A stretch of DNA of 64,000 nt from Agrobacterium sp. RAC06 (GCF_001713475.1 NZ_CP016500.1:259508-323507), one strand, 5' to 3'; positions 1 to 9,648 are shown, numbered from the stretch's first letter. The notes: generated by a model from the sequence alone, not told the origin. Numbers and translations are program-made.

Positions 1-2
1 AA

Positions 3-1244
3 ACAAGTTGGCGGCATGATAAAGATAACGGTGGAGCGGCTAAACACAGAAGCTCGAATACTTTATCAGCTGCATTGACCGCTCTATGTTGGCTGCTAGT
101 CGTCTCTCAAGCTAGCCACATGATAGCTCCACCTTCACTCAGTGGCGCGATATCGTCGCTTGCGCAATTTGGTCTTATGCTATGTATGATAGTATTTGTT
201 CTGGCCGCGTTCACTGGAACATCGGGGAGGCATCAGGTAGCTGGGCTAATTTCGGTCTTATACCTGATGCATTTTTCTTTTTCTTCTTCGATTTCTGAAA
301 CCTTCCAGCTTTCTGAAGCTTTCCGGCGATTCGCTCCTATTTTTGCTCTATTGACGTTCTACATGGTTCCAAAGCGGACGAACTTTGACCGCATTCATTT
401 CACTGCAGTCGCGTTGGTTTGGCTGTCTCTCCTCTATGTTCTCAATAGTCCCGCCTATTTTCACGAAAGTGAGTTTTTCGCAAATGCTGGCGATAGGCAA
501 CCGCGCTTGTGGCCGTTCATCGAGGAAAGCCCTCATTCCACAGGCTATTACATCGGCGCCCTCGCGATAATATGTCTTGTGACGATACCTGCGAAGTCGC
601 GGCAGCCGTACACGTGGTTCGTGGCGCTGACATTTTGCATCTCTATCTACATTTTGCTCGGTCTAAGGTCTTCACAGGCTATATTAACTTTCCTAGCGTT
701 CTGCGCGGGAGCTCTTGTGTCTGACCATCGCGTAGCATTGGTGTGGCGAACTGCAACAGTGGTTCTAGGTATCATGTTATCTGCTTATGTTGTTGCTCGT
801 CAGATTCTCTATAATATAGATCTAATGGGTTACGTAGATATTTATCGAATGGGCTCCGGACGAATTGGTACATGGCTTGGGCGAATAGACGATTTTTCTC
901 ATCGATCACTTCTCGAGATGTTGATAGGTAGTGGCCCGGGCTCTGACGTATACAGAGGTGCGATGTGGACCTATGAAGCAACGGCACACAATACATTCAT
1001 TACATATCTTATCGAGTATGGTCTGGTTGGTTTTGTCTTCCTTTTGGTGACTATCGCATATCTTCCACGCCTATTCGGTAAAATAATTATCCCCGTATTG
1101 GTCGCAACGATAGCGTCGTCTTTGATTGGAAATGGGCTACTTATGCGGCCGCTTCCGATGCTTCTTTATTTATTTGCTGGCTATCTATGGTATGCCAAAT
1201 TTATGCGCGGCAGAATGCCTGAAGTTGCCGAACCAAAAAAATGA
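3..1244 (+). CDS. O-antigen ligase/polymerase-like membrane protein, 5' partial
   Basis: Multi-spanning inner-membrane protein of the Wzy/WaaL O-antigen polymerase-ligase type, which joins lipid-linked polysaccharide repeat units. Many hydrophobic segments are visible, and near the C-terminus the motif HNTFITYLIEYGLVGF, typical of the Wzy_C loop and following helix, is present. The frame is open to the left edge of the window, so the true start probably lies outside; the first internal start is a TTG at 75 with no obvious ribosome site. It overlaps the next gene's possible ATG at 1241 by 4 bases, as in an exopolysaccharide operon. The DNA is A+T-rich compared with the rest of the window, which suggests transfer. 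The family is clear; the exact polymer is not known. Confidence 0.75.
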   Translation, partial: TSWRHDKDNGGAAKHRSSNTLSAALTALCWLLVVSQASHMIAPPSLSGAISSLAQFGLMLCMIVFVLAAFTGTSGRHQVAGLISVLYLMHFSFSSSISETFQLSEAFRRFAPIFALLTFYMVPKRTNFDRIHFTAVALVWLSLLYVLNSPAYFHESEFFANAGDRQPRLWPFIEESPHSTGYYIGALAIICLVTIPAKSRQPYTWFVALTFCISIYILLGLRSSQAILTFLAFCAGALVSDHRVALVWRTATVVLGIMLSAYVVARQILYNIDLMGYVDIYRMGSGRIGTWLGRIDDFSHRSLLEMLIGSGPGSDVYRGAMWTYEATAHNTFITYLIEYGLVGFVFLLVTIAYLPRLFGKIIIPVLVATIASSLIGNGLLMRPLPMLLYLFAGYLWYAKFMRGRMPEVAEPKK

Positions 1245-1261
1245 ACTCTTGGGGTAAAGTG

Positions 1262-2347
1262 ATGAAAGTATTAGTTATGGGACACTCTGCTGGCCAGATT
1301 GGTGGGGTAAGTAATTTTCTGCGTATGATGCAGGAGAAGGCCGGTGCGCGCCATCAGATCGACCTATTTACGGTGGGGCCTAGAGATACTGAAAGTGGTG
1401 CCCTTGCCCGGTCGCTCCGGCTGTTGTCCGATTATTTTGCCTTTATCGGATTTGCAAAGAAGGACTACGACCTCATTCATGTGAATCCGTCACTTGACAA
1501 ACGCTCATTCGTCAGAACGCTTGTATTCTTGCTGATATGCATCATGTTTCGAAAGAAATCTGTCGTTTTTTTTCGCGGGTGGGATTGGGACGCCTTTCGG
1601 TTCTTCTTCGTTAAGTCCAATCCTGTGGGGAAGATCGCCAGGTGGATACTTTCCAACTCAGCCGGATTCATAGTTTTGGCTCCGTCTTTCAAAACTGAAC
1701 TTAGTCGTTTTTTCCCGACACACCGCATAGATGTATTGACTACCATGTTTGATGGTAAATACATGCCTGTTTCAAATTTCAAGTTTTACGATAGCCCACG
1801 AATGCTTTTCATGTCACGTTTCATAGATAGTAAAGGCGGTATTGCTGCTATCGATGCTTACGTCGAGATTGCAAAGGTTTACCCGGATGCAACCTTAGTC
1901 ATGGCTGGTGATGGACCGAAGCGTGTCGACTGGGAGAACTATGCGGTTTCGCTAGGTCAGGCTGCGCATGGTGTGAATTTCGTTGGATATGTAAAAGCTG
2001 AAACAAAATTGGCGGCTCTCTCTGATGCGAATATCTTTCTCATGCCGACAAGCCATCCAGAAGGGATGCCAAATGCTCTAATGGAGGCAATGGGTGCGGG
2101 TTTGATACCCGTCGTAACTGAAGCGGGTGGCACGTTCGACGCGATAAAGCATGGCGAGTTGGGTTATATGCTAAGCGAGCCGTCAGCGAAAGAAATGCTT
2201 CATGCTGTAACTTCAATTATGTCCAATCCTACTGGATCGACTGAAATGTCCAAAGCCCTGAGACTGCATGCCTGGGAAAATTTCGAGTCGAACGCAGTTA
2301 CCTCGCGGGTAATTAATATCTACGAGGAAATTGTCTTTGCTGGCTAA
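1262..2347 (+). CDS. Glycosyltransferase family 4 (group 1)
   Basis: GT-B fold glycosyltransferase that would add a sugar to a lipid-linked exopolysaccharide unit at the cytoplasmic membrane face. The N-terminus (MKVLVMGHSAGQIGGVSNFL) has the glycine-rich loop of GT4 enzymes, and the C-terminal half contains the family pattern FLMPTSHPEGMPNALMEAMG with its EGMPN and E-A-M-x-x-G donor-binding residues. I chose the ATG at 1262 because GGGGTAAAG lies just upstream; an in-frame ATG at 1241 overlaps the preceding stop but has no ribosome site. About 361 residues, the usual length. Sugar specificity cannot be read from the sequence. Confidence 0.88.
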   Translation: MKVLVMGHSAGQIGGVSNFLRMMQEKAGARHQIDLFTVGPRDTESGALARSLRLLSDYFAFIGFAKKDYDLIHVNPSLDKRSFVRTLVFLLICIMFRKKSVVFFRGWDWDAFRFFFVKSNPVGKIARWILSNSAGFIVLAPSFKTELSRFFPTHRIDVLTTMFDGKYMPVSNFKFYDSPRMLFMSRFIDSKGGIAAIDAYVEIAKVYPDATLVMAGDGPKRVDWENYAVSLGQAAHGVNFVGYVKAETKLAALSDANIFLMPTSHPEGMPNALMEAMGAGLIPVVTEAGGTFDAIKHGELGYMLSEPSAKEMLHAVTSIMSNPTGSTEMSKALRLHAWENFESNAVTSRVINIYEEIVFAG

Positions 2348-2390
2348 TCGTAGCGCAAAAAGTGGCAATCCTCGGCTGGAGCGGAATCAG

Positions 2391-3506
2391 ATGTTGAGTA
2401 AAGATCGTAGTAAAAGTGTCGTTTGCTATATCTATTTAAAGACAAATTTTTTAAATGTTGGTGATGCCCTTATTAATAAAGAGTTACTCAAAATACTTAC
2501 AGAATTTTCCGATGTTGTCGTAGACGTATCTGGTGCTCCAACTGCATTTGTAGACAGCTTGAGCATCAATGAGCTGCCAAACGTGGCGGTCCGTCGGATG
2601 GGGCCATTTCGACTGTATATGAGTATGGTCAGGGATAAAATGTTAGGAAAGCGGGTAGTTTACGTGTTGATGCCCGGTGGGAACCGAGGTGAAAAAAGCT
2701 TTGCCCTTTATCTGTTAAACGTTCTTTACAACGGTTATCTCGCAATTATGCGTATCTCTGGAGTCAGGTTGGTACAATTTGGCGTCAGTTTCGAGCATCT
2801 TGGGCCACGATATGTGAAAATACTTCGTGGGCGTTCGAAATTTATAGACGCTATTTTTGTCCGTGATCAGATGAGTCTTCAGTATGCAACGAAACTAGGT
2901 ATAAAGATTGCAGGTCTTATGCCAGATCTTGCCTTTAATCTAAATTTTGACAGGTTAGGATTTGCTTCGCGCACAGACGTTGTTCCTACCCCTGCGCGAA
3001 TTGCTCTATCGTTTCGTACGGACGGTAAGCATGCTTCTGAAGAGGAGGTGACGCTTTTCGTTCACGCTGTGAAGAAGCGTTACCCCAAGAATCCGCTGAG
3101 GTTCGTTTCGCAAGTAAAGTCAGATGCACGCTTCATGAGACAGCTTGCCGACCGGTTTGGGGCCGACGGAGACGGCGATGTGGATTTTATGGAGATTGTA
3201 AACGACCCGTATGACTTCAGAACTGTTTATGCTGATTGTTCAATTATTTTTTCTAACAGACTTCATGCCTTGTTAATGGCGATGGCTAGTGGGTGCATTC
3301 CTTTTGCCGTCCTAAATGATGAAAGTGGAGAGAAAGTACGCGGTGTTTTCCAGGAGATACGACTTGAAGGTAATGTTCTCTGCGTTTCTGATGAATTAAG
3401 TATGATTGACATGCGAGAAAGCATACCTCAAGAATCTGTGAAAATCGTTGAGGCCTCAAAGCAGATGCTGAGGAGCGTCATATCTTTGGCGGTGTTGCGT
3501 AGTTGA
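2391..3506 (+). CDS. Polysaccharide pyruvyl transferase family protein
   Basis: Resembles the polysaccharide pyruvyl transferase family (ExoV/CsaB/WcaK), which adds ketal-linked pyruvate to sugars of exopolysaccharides. Visible hallmarks are NVGDALINKELL near the N-terminus, the central MPGGNRG glycine-rich stretch, and SNRLHALLMAMASG near the C-terminus, matching the conserved R-x-H segment of the family. The ATG at 2391 is preceded by GGAG and fits better than the TTG at 2331, which overlaps the glycosyltransferase gene. It is the last gene of the A+T-rich exopolysaccharide run before an IS110 remnant. The true donor could differ from pyruvate, since some members of the fold have other roles. 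Confidence 0.8.
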   Translation: MLSKDRSKSVVCYIYLKTNFLNVGDALINKELLKILTEFSDVVVDVSGAPTAFVDSLSINELPNVAVRRMGPFRLYMSMVRDKMLGKRVVYVLMPGGNRGEKSFALYLLNVLYNGYLAIMRISGVRLVQFGVSFEHLGPRYVKILRGRSKFIDAIFVRDQMSLQYATKLGIKIAGLMPDLAFNLNFDRLGFASRTDVVPTPARIALSFRTDGKHASEEEVTLFVHAVKKRYPKNPLRFVSQVKSDARFMRQLADRFGADGDGDVDFMEIVNDPYDFRTVYADCSIIFSNRLHALLMAMASGCIPFAVLNDESGEKVRGVFQEIRLEGNVLCVSDELSMIDMRESIPQESVKIVEASKQMLRSVISLAVLRS

Positions 3507-3656
3507 ATAGGCCTAAATCACATGTTGTGGTCTGGAGAAGGACTTGGAAATGCCCCTTATGAACAGGACAGGGGTAATATGTTGGTTATGGGATGGCCCG
3601 CCCTTCCGAGGACATCGAGTATGATGTCCCTTTCTTGAAGGGAAAGGAGCAGAGCC

Positions 3657-4578
3657 ATGCAGATTTCTATCTTGGGCATCGACATCGGGAAGAACAGCTG
3701 CAGTGTTGTTGGGGTAGATGATCGCGGCGCCGTAGTTGTCCGCCGGACGATGCGGCGACAGACATTGATTGAACTCGTTGAGAAGCTGCCAGCCTGCGTT
3801 ATCGCGATGGAGGCCTGCTGTGGTGCTCACCATTTTGGCCGGCTCTTTGCCGCGAGAGGCCATGAGATCAGGCTGATGTCGCCGGAATACGTCCGCCCAT
3901 ATGTAAGGCGCAGAAGAATGATGACAGAGATGCCGAGGGCATTGCCGAGGCGGCATCTCGACCGACGATGCGGTTTGTCGATCTGAAGAGCCAGGAGCAG
4001 TTGGATATCCAGACGTTGCATCGGGTTCGATCCCGGCTGGTTGCGGAGCGAACGACCTTGATCAATCAGCTCCGTGCGGTTCTCCTGGAGAGAGGTGTCA
4101 TATTCGCCGCGGGCCGCATGAAGTTCCAGTGCGCTCTGGACGGTCTCCTTTCCGAAGCTGATGAGATTATGTCACCGCGCATCCGCAGCCTGGTCATCGA
4201 ATTGCGGGACGAGTGGCGAATGCTTGACAAGAAGATCGAGGCATTGAACGCTGAGTTCGTAGCACTCGCCAGGCAGAACATCGCGATGCGCCGCCTGACA
4301 TCGATTCCCGGCATCGGCGTACTCAACGCTACGGCACTCGTTGCCGCAATTGGTGACGCCGGTAGTTTTAAGCATGCCCGAGATCTCGGAGCATGGTTGG
4401 GGCTTGTGCCACGACAGTTCACCACCGGAGGCAAGGCACGTCTGCTTGGGATAACAAAGCGCGGCAACACTTATCTGCGAACTTTGCTGGTCCATGGCGC
4501 TCGAGCGGCAATGCACACGCTCAGTCAAAGTGACACGCCAATCGGGCAATGGCTCCAGACTATGTTGTCCCGAGGCGT
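3657..4578 (+). pseudogene. IS110-family transposase, frameshifted and truncated
   Basis: DEDD-type IS110 transposase broken into two frames. The first part (3657 to about 3905) starts MQISILGIDIGKNSC, with the family's first catalytic Asp in GIDIGK. The reading frame then shifts near 3900-3915, where a family member would continue with K-N-D-A-x-D-A. The second part (from about 3968) carries MRFVDLKSQEQ and the C-terminal Transposase_20 motif [18 protein letters not shown]. The 3' end is cut by the left inverted repeat of the IS3 element at 4578, and no IS110 sequence resumes on the far side, so insertion was accompanied or followed by a deletion. The element cannot be autonomous. Confidence 0.85.
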
Positions 4579-4631
4579 TGAACCGCACCGGGTTTGCCGG
4601 AGGCTTCAACTTCTGAGAAAGTGGAGCCATC

Positions 4632-4967
4632 ATGAGCAAGACAACGAACAAGTTTTCACCTGAAGTCCGCAACCGTGCCGTCCGTATGGTGCTGGACCAC
4701 GAGGCAGACCACCCGTCGCGGTGGGCGGCCGTTTCATCTATCGCGGCCAAGATCGGCTGCTCGGCAGCTACGTTGCATGAATGGGTGAAGAAGAGCGAGG
4801 TCGATAGCGGCAAACGCGCCGGCTTGCCGAGCGATGTGGCCGAGAAGATGAAGGCTCTTGAGCGGGAGAACCGCGAGCTTCGTCAGGCCAACGAGATTCT
4901 GCGCAAGGCGTCGGCCTATTTCGCCATGGCCCCTAACGGCGAATGCAAGCATTCGCCTGTCGGGTAA
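4632..4967 (+). CDS. IS3-family transposase OrfA
   Basis: HTH_Tnp_1-type DNA-binding subunit of an IS3 element. The N-terminus [14 protein letters not shown] and the helix-turn-helix [18 protein letters not shown] are typical, followed by the coiled-coil leucine-zipper-like region [20 protein letters not shown]. Relatives usually end in a short tail such as A-E-L-D-R-P-F-K-R overlapping the OrfB start. Here about 45 bases containing a perfect hairpin sit after ASAYFA, moving the LDRPFKR codons to another frame and replacing the tail by [13 protein letters not shown]. Whether this is natural recoding or damage is unknown. Confidence 0.85.
   Translation: MSKTTNKFSPEVRNRAVRMVLDHEADHPSRWAAVSSIAAKIGCSAATLHEWVKKSEVDSGKRAGLPSDVAEKMKALERENRELRQANEILRKASAYFAMAPNGECKHSPVG
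4938..4957. repeat. Perfect hairpin in the OrfA/OrfB junction of the IS3 element
   Basis: The sequence GGCGAATGCAAGCATTCGCC has two 9-base arms that pair perfectly around AA. It lies just before the OrfA stop, where IS3 elements normally control frameshifting between OrfA and OrfB. Confidence 0.6.
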
Positions 4968-4994
4968 GAGGAAGCTCGACCGCCCCTTCAAGCG

Positions 4995-5900
4995 ATGATT
5001 TCGTTCATCGACGAATACCGTGGTGTGTTCGGGGTCGAGCCGATCTGCAGACTGCTGCCGATCGCCCCATCAACCTACTACGAGAATGTCGCCAAACGCC
5101 CGGACGTGGATCGCCTGTCGATCCGCGCCCGCAGCGATATCGGCCTGAAGATCGAGATACGTCGGGTCTTCGAACAGAACTTCCGCGTCTATGGCGTTCG
5201 CAAGGTCTGGCGGCAATTTAAGCGTGAAGGCTTTGAGGTCGCCCGCTGCAGTGTCGCCAGACTTATGAAGTCGATGAGCCTGCAGGGGATCATCCGAGGA
5301 AAGCCGATCCGCACGACATCCTCGGACAAGTCGGCCCCGAGCCCGCTTGACCGGGTTAACCGCCAGTTCAAAGCCCCTGCACCAAACAGGCTATGGGTTT
5401 CGGATTTTACCTATGTCGCCACCTGGCAGGGCTTCGTCTACGTTGCCTTTGTCATCGACGTCTTCGCTCGTCGCATCGTCGGCTGGCGGGCGAGCCGGAC
5501 GGCGCATGCTGGCTTTCTCCTCGATGCCCTGGAGCAGGCTCTTCATGATCGGCGTCCCGTTCATAGCGGCGGCCTCGTGCATCACTCGGATCGCGGTGTT
5601 CAATACGTGTCCATCCGCTATTCCGAGCGGTTGGCAGAAGCAGGTATCGAGCCATCTGTCGGAAGCGTCGGCGACAGTTACGACAACGCCCTCGCAGAAA
5701 CGATCAACGGTCTTTACAAGGCCGAGGTCATTCATCGACTCGGACCATGGAGGAGCTTCGAAGCGGTCGAGTTCGCTACCTTGGAATGGGTTGACTGGTT
5801 CAACCACCGGCGTCTCCTGGAGCCAATCGGGAATATACCGCCAGCCGAAGCTGAAGAGCGACATTACGCCATGCTGGACGAAGCAGCCATGGCCGCATAG
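4995..5900 (+). CDS. IS3-family transposase OrfB (integrase catalytic subunit)
   Basis: DDE transposase of 301 residues with an HTH_21 region (RRVFEQNFRVYGVRKVWRQ) and an rve integrase core. The three catalytic acidic positions can be seen: Asp in LWVSDFTYVATW, Asp in VHHSDRGVQYVS and Glu in DNALAETINGLYKAEV. The reading frame is intact to the natural C-terminus. It lies in the same frame as OrfA but after its stop, so a fusion product would need readthrough or a different frame path. Probably still able to fold; transposition competence is uncertain because of the altered junction. Confidence 0.9.
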   Translation: MISFIDEYRGVFGVEPICRLLPIAPSTYYENVAKRPDVDRLSIRARSDIGLKIEIRRVFEQNFRVYGVRKVWRQFKREGFEVARCSVARLMKSMSLQGIIRGKPIRTTSSDKSAPSPLDRVNRQFKAPAPNRLWVSDFTYVATWQGFVYVAFVIDVFARRIVGWRASRTAHAGFLLDALEQALHDRRPVHSGGLVHHSDRGVQYVSIRYSERLAEAGIEPSVGSVGDSYDNALAETINGLYKAEVIHRLGPWRSFEAVEFATLEWVDWFNHRRLLEPIGNIPPAEAEERHYAMLDEAAMAA

Positions 5901-5940
5901 CTTAAACGAAATGGCCTCCGGCAAACCCGTTGCGGTTCAA

Positions 5941-6283
5941 TACGTTCCGCCTTCTTGATCTAAGCGAGAGAGTAGTCGGCCAGGATATCGAGCTCGAAGC
6001 CAAACTTGCTCACGGGGGAGGATTGCCCGAGCTTCTGCAGGATCAGGTTCCAATACATCTACTTGAAAACCTGGCGCCGGTTGCCCAAAATGTTATCGTC
6101 ACTTGTTGCAAAGATGTGTAGCGTTGCTGCATTGCAACATTCTGCTGGTGGCTATCGACCAAAGTTAACTATTTGTTAAGTTTGCTAGTGACTGACCGTT
6201 TTGACTGCAGTAAGTGTTTTCTTAGAAGAGGCTAGGCGGTCTTTTCTTGTCCCGTTACGATCAATACATTCAGAGTTTGAGAT
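5941..6283. other. Intergenic stretch right of the IS3 element, no recognisable gene
   Basis: A 343-base gap between the IS3 right end and the sugar-transferase gene. It does not continue the IS110 element. On the minus strand a short run, MYWNLILQKLGQSSPVSKFG, looks like decayed coding sequence of unknown origin, with stops on both sides. The A+T-rich part from about 6130 probably holds the promoter of the downstream sugar transferase. Confidence 0.4.
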
Positions 6284-6967
6284 ATGGCAGAGCTGGGCGC
6301 CGTTGGTCATAGTCATGCGTTTGGATCCTCGATTGGTGGATCCGGCTTCCGCCGACCTAAGTCTATGGACCTTCTCTTGAAGAGGGCGCTTGATGTTGTG
6401 GCTTCACTTTCGGTCCTCATTCTACTGATGCCTGCACTTTTATTGATAGCAATCCTTGTGCGGCTTGAGAGCCCCGGCTCGCCGATCTTTTCGCAGTTGC
6501 GCTGGGGAATGAATGGCAAGAAGATCCGTATCTATAAATTCCGTTCTATGCGTGCAGATCTTTGTGACTCCTCTGGCGTTGCACAGACCGTGAAAGATGA
6601 CCCTCGGATTACCAGACTAGGTGCCTTCTTGCGTAAATCTAATCTCGATGAATTGCCGCAGTTGTTCAACGTGTTGATTGGTGACATGTCGCTCGTTGGA
6701 CCGCGCTGTCATGCAATTGGCATGTTGGCAGGTGGAATGCTCTATGAAGAACTCGTACCGACCTATCATCAGCGTCACAAGATGCGCCCAGGTTTAACTG
6801 GCTTGGCACAGATGAGGGGTTTAAGGGGGCCTACCGACAAGGTTTCGAAGGCGAAAGCCCGCGTCCATGCTGATCTACATTATGTTGAAAATTTTTCCTT
6901 CATCTTAGACTTGAAGATTATCTTCGGCACGATCTGGTCGGAGTTGAAGGGTGGCAAGGGCTTCTGA
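6284..6967 (+). CDS. Bacterial sugar transferase (ExoY/undecaprenyl-phosphate sugar phosphotransferase type)
   Basis: Polyisoprenyl-phosphate hexose-1-phosphate transferase, the priming enzyme that loads the first sugar of an exopolysaccharide unit onto undecaprenyl phosphate. After a short N-terminal tail it has one hydrophobic segment (about residues 34-58, LDVVASLSVLILLMPALLLI). The catalytic domain motifs follow: SPIFSQLRWG, KFRSMR, LRKSNLDELPQLFNVLIGDM and SLVGPRC. The 227-residue length fits the short ExoY-like class without the extra N-terminal membrane region of WbaP. It belongs functionally with the genes at 1-3506, now separated from them by insertion sequences. Confidence 0.9.
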   Translation: MAELGAVGHSHAFGSSIGGSGFRRPKSMDLLLKRALDVVASLSVLILLMPALLLIAILVRLESPGSPIFSQLRWGMNGKKIRIYKFRSMRADLCDSSGVAQTVKDDPRITRLGAFLRKSNLDELPQLFNVLIGDMSLVGPRCHAIGMLAGGMLYEELVPTYHQRHKMRPGLTGLAQMRGLRGPTDKVSKAKARVHADLHYVENFSFILDLKIIFGTIWSELKGGKGF

Positions 6968-7103
6968 GCACGTTCGCTTCTTTCGGCTCGAGACTCGAGT
7001 TCCTGTAGGTGACGAACATTTCAGAGAAGGCTACAGGTTTGGCGATACTTTTGGTAGAGTTACCCCCTAACAACCGGACAGGATCAGGTTTCGGTTTGAC
7101 GGT

Positions 7104-8299
7104 TTAAGAACTCATGTGGCGAGCGATACCCAATGCCTTGTGCGGGTGAAGGGTATTGTAGTGTTCGAAGCATGAGGTCAGTTGCGCGATAACGGTTTCG
7201 GCGTCAGGTCGAGGGTTCACTGAGACGTGGTCGCGCTTGAACGTTTTGACGAAAGCCTCTGCCATCCCGTTGGATTGGGGGCTGAGAATGGGCGCGGAGT
7301 ACAGCTCCAAGCCGATATCGATAAGTAGTGACCTGTGTTCTTTGCGATGAATCAGGAGCGTTGTCAGTCAGCCATTCGATTGGCTTTGGAAGGGTGTTGA
7401 TGAGACCGAAGCGGTTTTCCACAGCCGTAATGACCAGGTCCTGGATGTCCTCACTTTTGATACCCTCTATTGTCGCGACATGGGCAATGGCTTCGCGATC
7501 ACAGCAATCGAGCGCGAACGCAACGCGGACCTTCTCCTTGTTGTCGCAGCCGATCTCGAAGCCGTCTGAACACCAGCGCAGATTGGATTGCTCGACGGCA
7601 ACGCGGCCATCGTGTCGACGGGTGTCGAGAGCACCGGTGTGGCGCTGAAGAAGCATGCCGTGAACCTTCATCACCCGGTAGACGCGTTTGGCATTTGGCC
7701 ACGGTCGGCTTTCGCTGCGGGCTTTCCGATAAAGGATGGCGTGGACCCTGCGATATCCGTAGGTGGGCATATCGTCGATGATGGTCTTGATCTCATACAC
7801 CAGCTCCCGATCAGCAAGCGGCGGACGCCCTCTGGCTTTGGAGGGACGTTGCTTCACAGATTCCGTGATGTTGGATCGGGCGACATCCAAGGTCTCACAC
7901 ATCTTCGTCATCGCGAACCGTCCTTCGGCAACAAGAGCGAGCGCAACAGGTGTTTTTTGACCCTGATGCGATTTCAAGCGCTTCCTTGAGCGTTTCGCCT
8001 TCCATCGTCTTCTTGCCGAGGAGGCGCTGCAGCTCTTTCACCTGGTTCTGAAGCGCTCTGTATTCGGATGCATGAACGGCCTCTTCCTGCGATGCTGTAT
8101 CCGTCAGAGCACCCTGCGCTGCAAGTTTGCGCCAAGCAAACAACTGGTTCGGCTGAATGCCATCCCGTCGCGCCACGATGCTCACCGTGACATCAGGCTC
8201 GTAGGTCTCGTGGACTATCGGCAGCCTCTCCGCTGTCGGCCAGCGACGGCGACGCTCACGGCCGGACAGCACTTCTATTTTGGGGATGTGACTGGTCAT
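7104..8299 (-). pseudogene. IS3-family (IS2-like) insertion sequence relic, OrfA plus frameshifted OrfB
   Basis: OrfA (7895-8299, minus) starts MTSHIPKIEVLSGRERRRRW, with a transposase_8 helix-turn-helix (VSIVARRDGIQPNQLFAWRK) and a coiled coil. OrfB (from 7977 downward) has an intact first half with HTH_21 (DDMPTYGYRRVHAILYRK) and the first catalytic Asp in LRWCSDGFEIGCDNK. A frameshift near 7330, just after WLTDNAPDS, moves the C-terminal part (ILSPQSNGMAEAFVKTFKRD, holding the catalytic Glu) to another frame ending at 7104. A second shift replaces the C-terminal tail after HKALG. Inverted repeats were not identified with confidence. Confidence 0.85.
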
Positions 8300-8404
8300 A
8301 ATGTGTACATACTCCTAACAATTTACAAGTGGGAGATCGTGTCCGGGATTTAGCATTCAGTTTTATGGCCATCATACACTTGGGCGGGATTCATTGATCG
8401 ACGC

Positions 8405-8413
8405 GGGGGGGGG
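8405..8413. repeat. Run of nine G
   Basis: A mononucleotide tract at the 5' end of the interrupted membrane-protein gene. Such tracts slip during replication. Confidence 0.7.
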
Positions 8414-8591
8414 CTATCTCCGCCTTAACGCAATCCTTGCTAGCGGCCAGAGAGTTACGAGACCTTCAGGCGCAGATTGACATGGCATTCTGGGCTCAGG
8501 CTATGTTTTGGACAACGCTCGTAAGCCTCTTTCTGACGGTCATCCTAGCCCGCGCGGCATTCGCGTCTTTCAATCAATCTCGAGAAGCCAC

Positions 8592-9648
8592 TAGAGCACG
8601 TCCATTGAAAGCGGAAGCGCGTTGTGGATTCCCTTGGCTACCGAATTTCTGATTCCTTCCCTCCCACTGGTGATTTGGTCGGAGGCAATATGATCCGAGC
8701 TTTCAGTGATGATCTGCTTAGCCGCGTTCTGGCTGCGTCACGGGGTGGCATGTCGGCACGCTCAGCAGCGGCCCGATTTGGAGTCGGCATTTCAACGGCC
8801 ATCGCGTGGATCGCCAGCGCACGGGCGGGTCGGTTGACGCCTGCAAAGCAGGGCCGACGCGGCGGCTCGCGCCTGGATGCTGATGAGGACTTCATCATCG
8901 GCATGATCGGAGAAGAAAAGGACATCACGCTTATCAATATGGTTCTGCGATTGCATGAGGACAGAGCCGTATCGATCGGCCGCAGTGCGCTTGACGTCTG
9001 GCTGCGAAAGCGCGGCTGGACTTTCAAAAAGAGACCTCAAATGCAATGGAGCAGGACCGTCCTGACCTGCTGAAGCGTCGCCGGGATTAGTTCGACTGCC
9101 AGCTCGATCTCGATCCAGCGCGCCTCGTCTTCATCCATGAAACCAGCCTGGGCACAAAAATGTCTCGGCTTCGCGGACGAGCCCCTTGCGGAGATCGATG
9201 CCGTTCATCGGTCCCGCACGTGCAATGGAAAACAACGACATTTACCGGCGCGCTCAGGCTATCCGGCATGACCGCTACCATGGTCCTCGACGGTGCGATG
9301 AATGGCGTCGCGTTCCAGGCCTATGTCGAACAGGTTCTCATTCCAACCTTGGTGCCGGACGACATCGTCATCATGGACAACCTGCAGGCACATAAGGCGG
9401 AGGGCGTGCGTCTCGCAATCAAAGGCGAGGGGTGCCGTTTGCTCTACCTTCCTCCCGACATTCCAGACTTCAATCCTATCGAGAAGGCCTTCGCGAAGCT
9501 CAAGGCGGTCTTGCGCGCCAAAGCTGAGCGAACGGTCGAGGGCTTATGGAATACCGTCGGCCAGATCGTCACGCTGTTCGAACCACAAGAATGCGCCAAC
9601 TACTTCAAATCCAGCGGATATGACCCCGAGTAGAGCGGACGCGCTCTA
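8592..9648 (+). mobile_element. IS630-family insertion sequence, dead copy, bounded by TA
   Basis: The left end reads TAGAGCACGTCC and the right end, reverse complemented, TAGAGCGCGTCC, so short terminal inverted repeats are present with one mismatch. Each end abuts a TA, the known target of IS630/Tc1-mariner elements. Joining the flanks at one TA restores a longer reading frame, which confirms the boundaries. Confidence 0.85.
8690..9633 (+). pseudogene. IS630-family transposase, inactivated
   Basis: The N-terminal half (8690 to about 9040) carries the helix-turn-helix region MSARSAAARFGVGISTAIAW and the linker to RKRGWTFKKRP. A frameshift follows around 9030-9045. In the second frame an in-frame TAG at 9088-9090 replaces the Trp usual in R-R-R-D-W-F. 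The first catalytic position reads VFIHET instead of the family's V-F-I-D-E-T, so the Asp is lost. The second Asp (DIVIMDNLQAHK) and the Glu (FNPIEKAFAKLK) remain. Three independent lesions show long inactivity. Confidence 0.9.

Larger units (their letters stand above)
4578..5940 (+). mobile_element. IS3-family insertion sequence, about 1.36 kb
   Basis: Both ends are recognisable. The left end begins TTGAACCGCACCGGGTTTGC and the right end, read as reverse complement, begins TTGAACCGCAACGGGTTTGC. They match over about 27 bases (to 4604 on the left and 5914 on the right) with one mismatch. The element carries two reading frames of OrfA/OrfB type. No convincing target duplication is seen: the left flank is AGGCG and the right flank TACGT, which fits a later rearrangement or deletion next to the element. 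Confidence 0.85.

Noticed and set aside
7060..8330. CTAACAA at both ends of the IS2-like relic as possible inverted repeats
   Set aside because: The two copies are in direct, not inverted, orientation, so they do not define IS ends.
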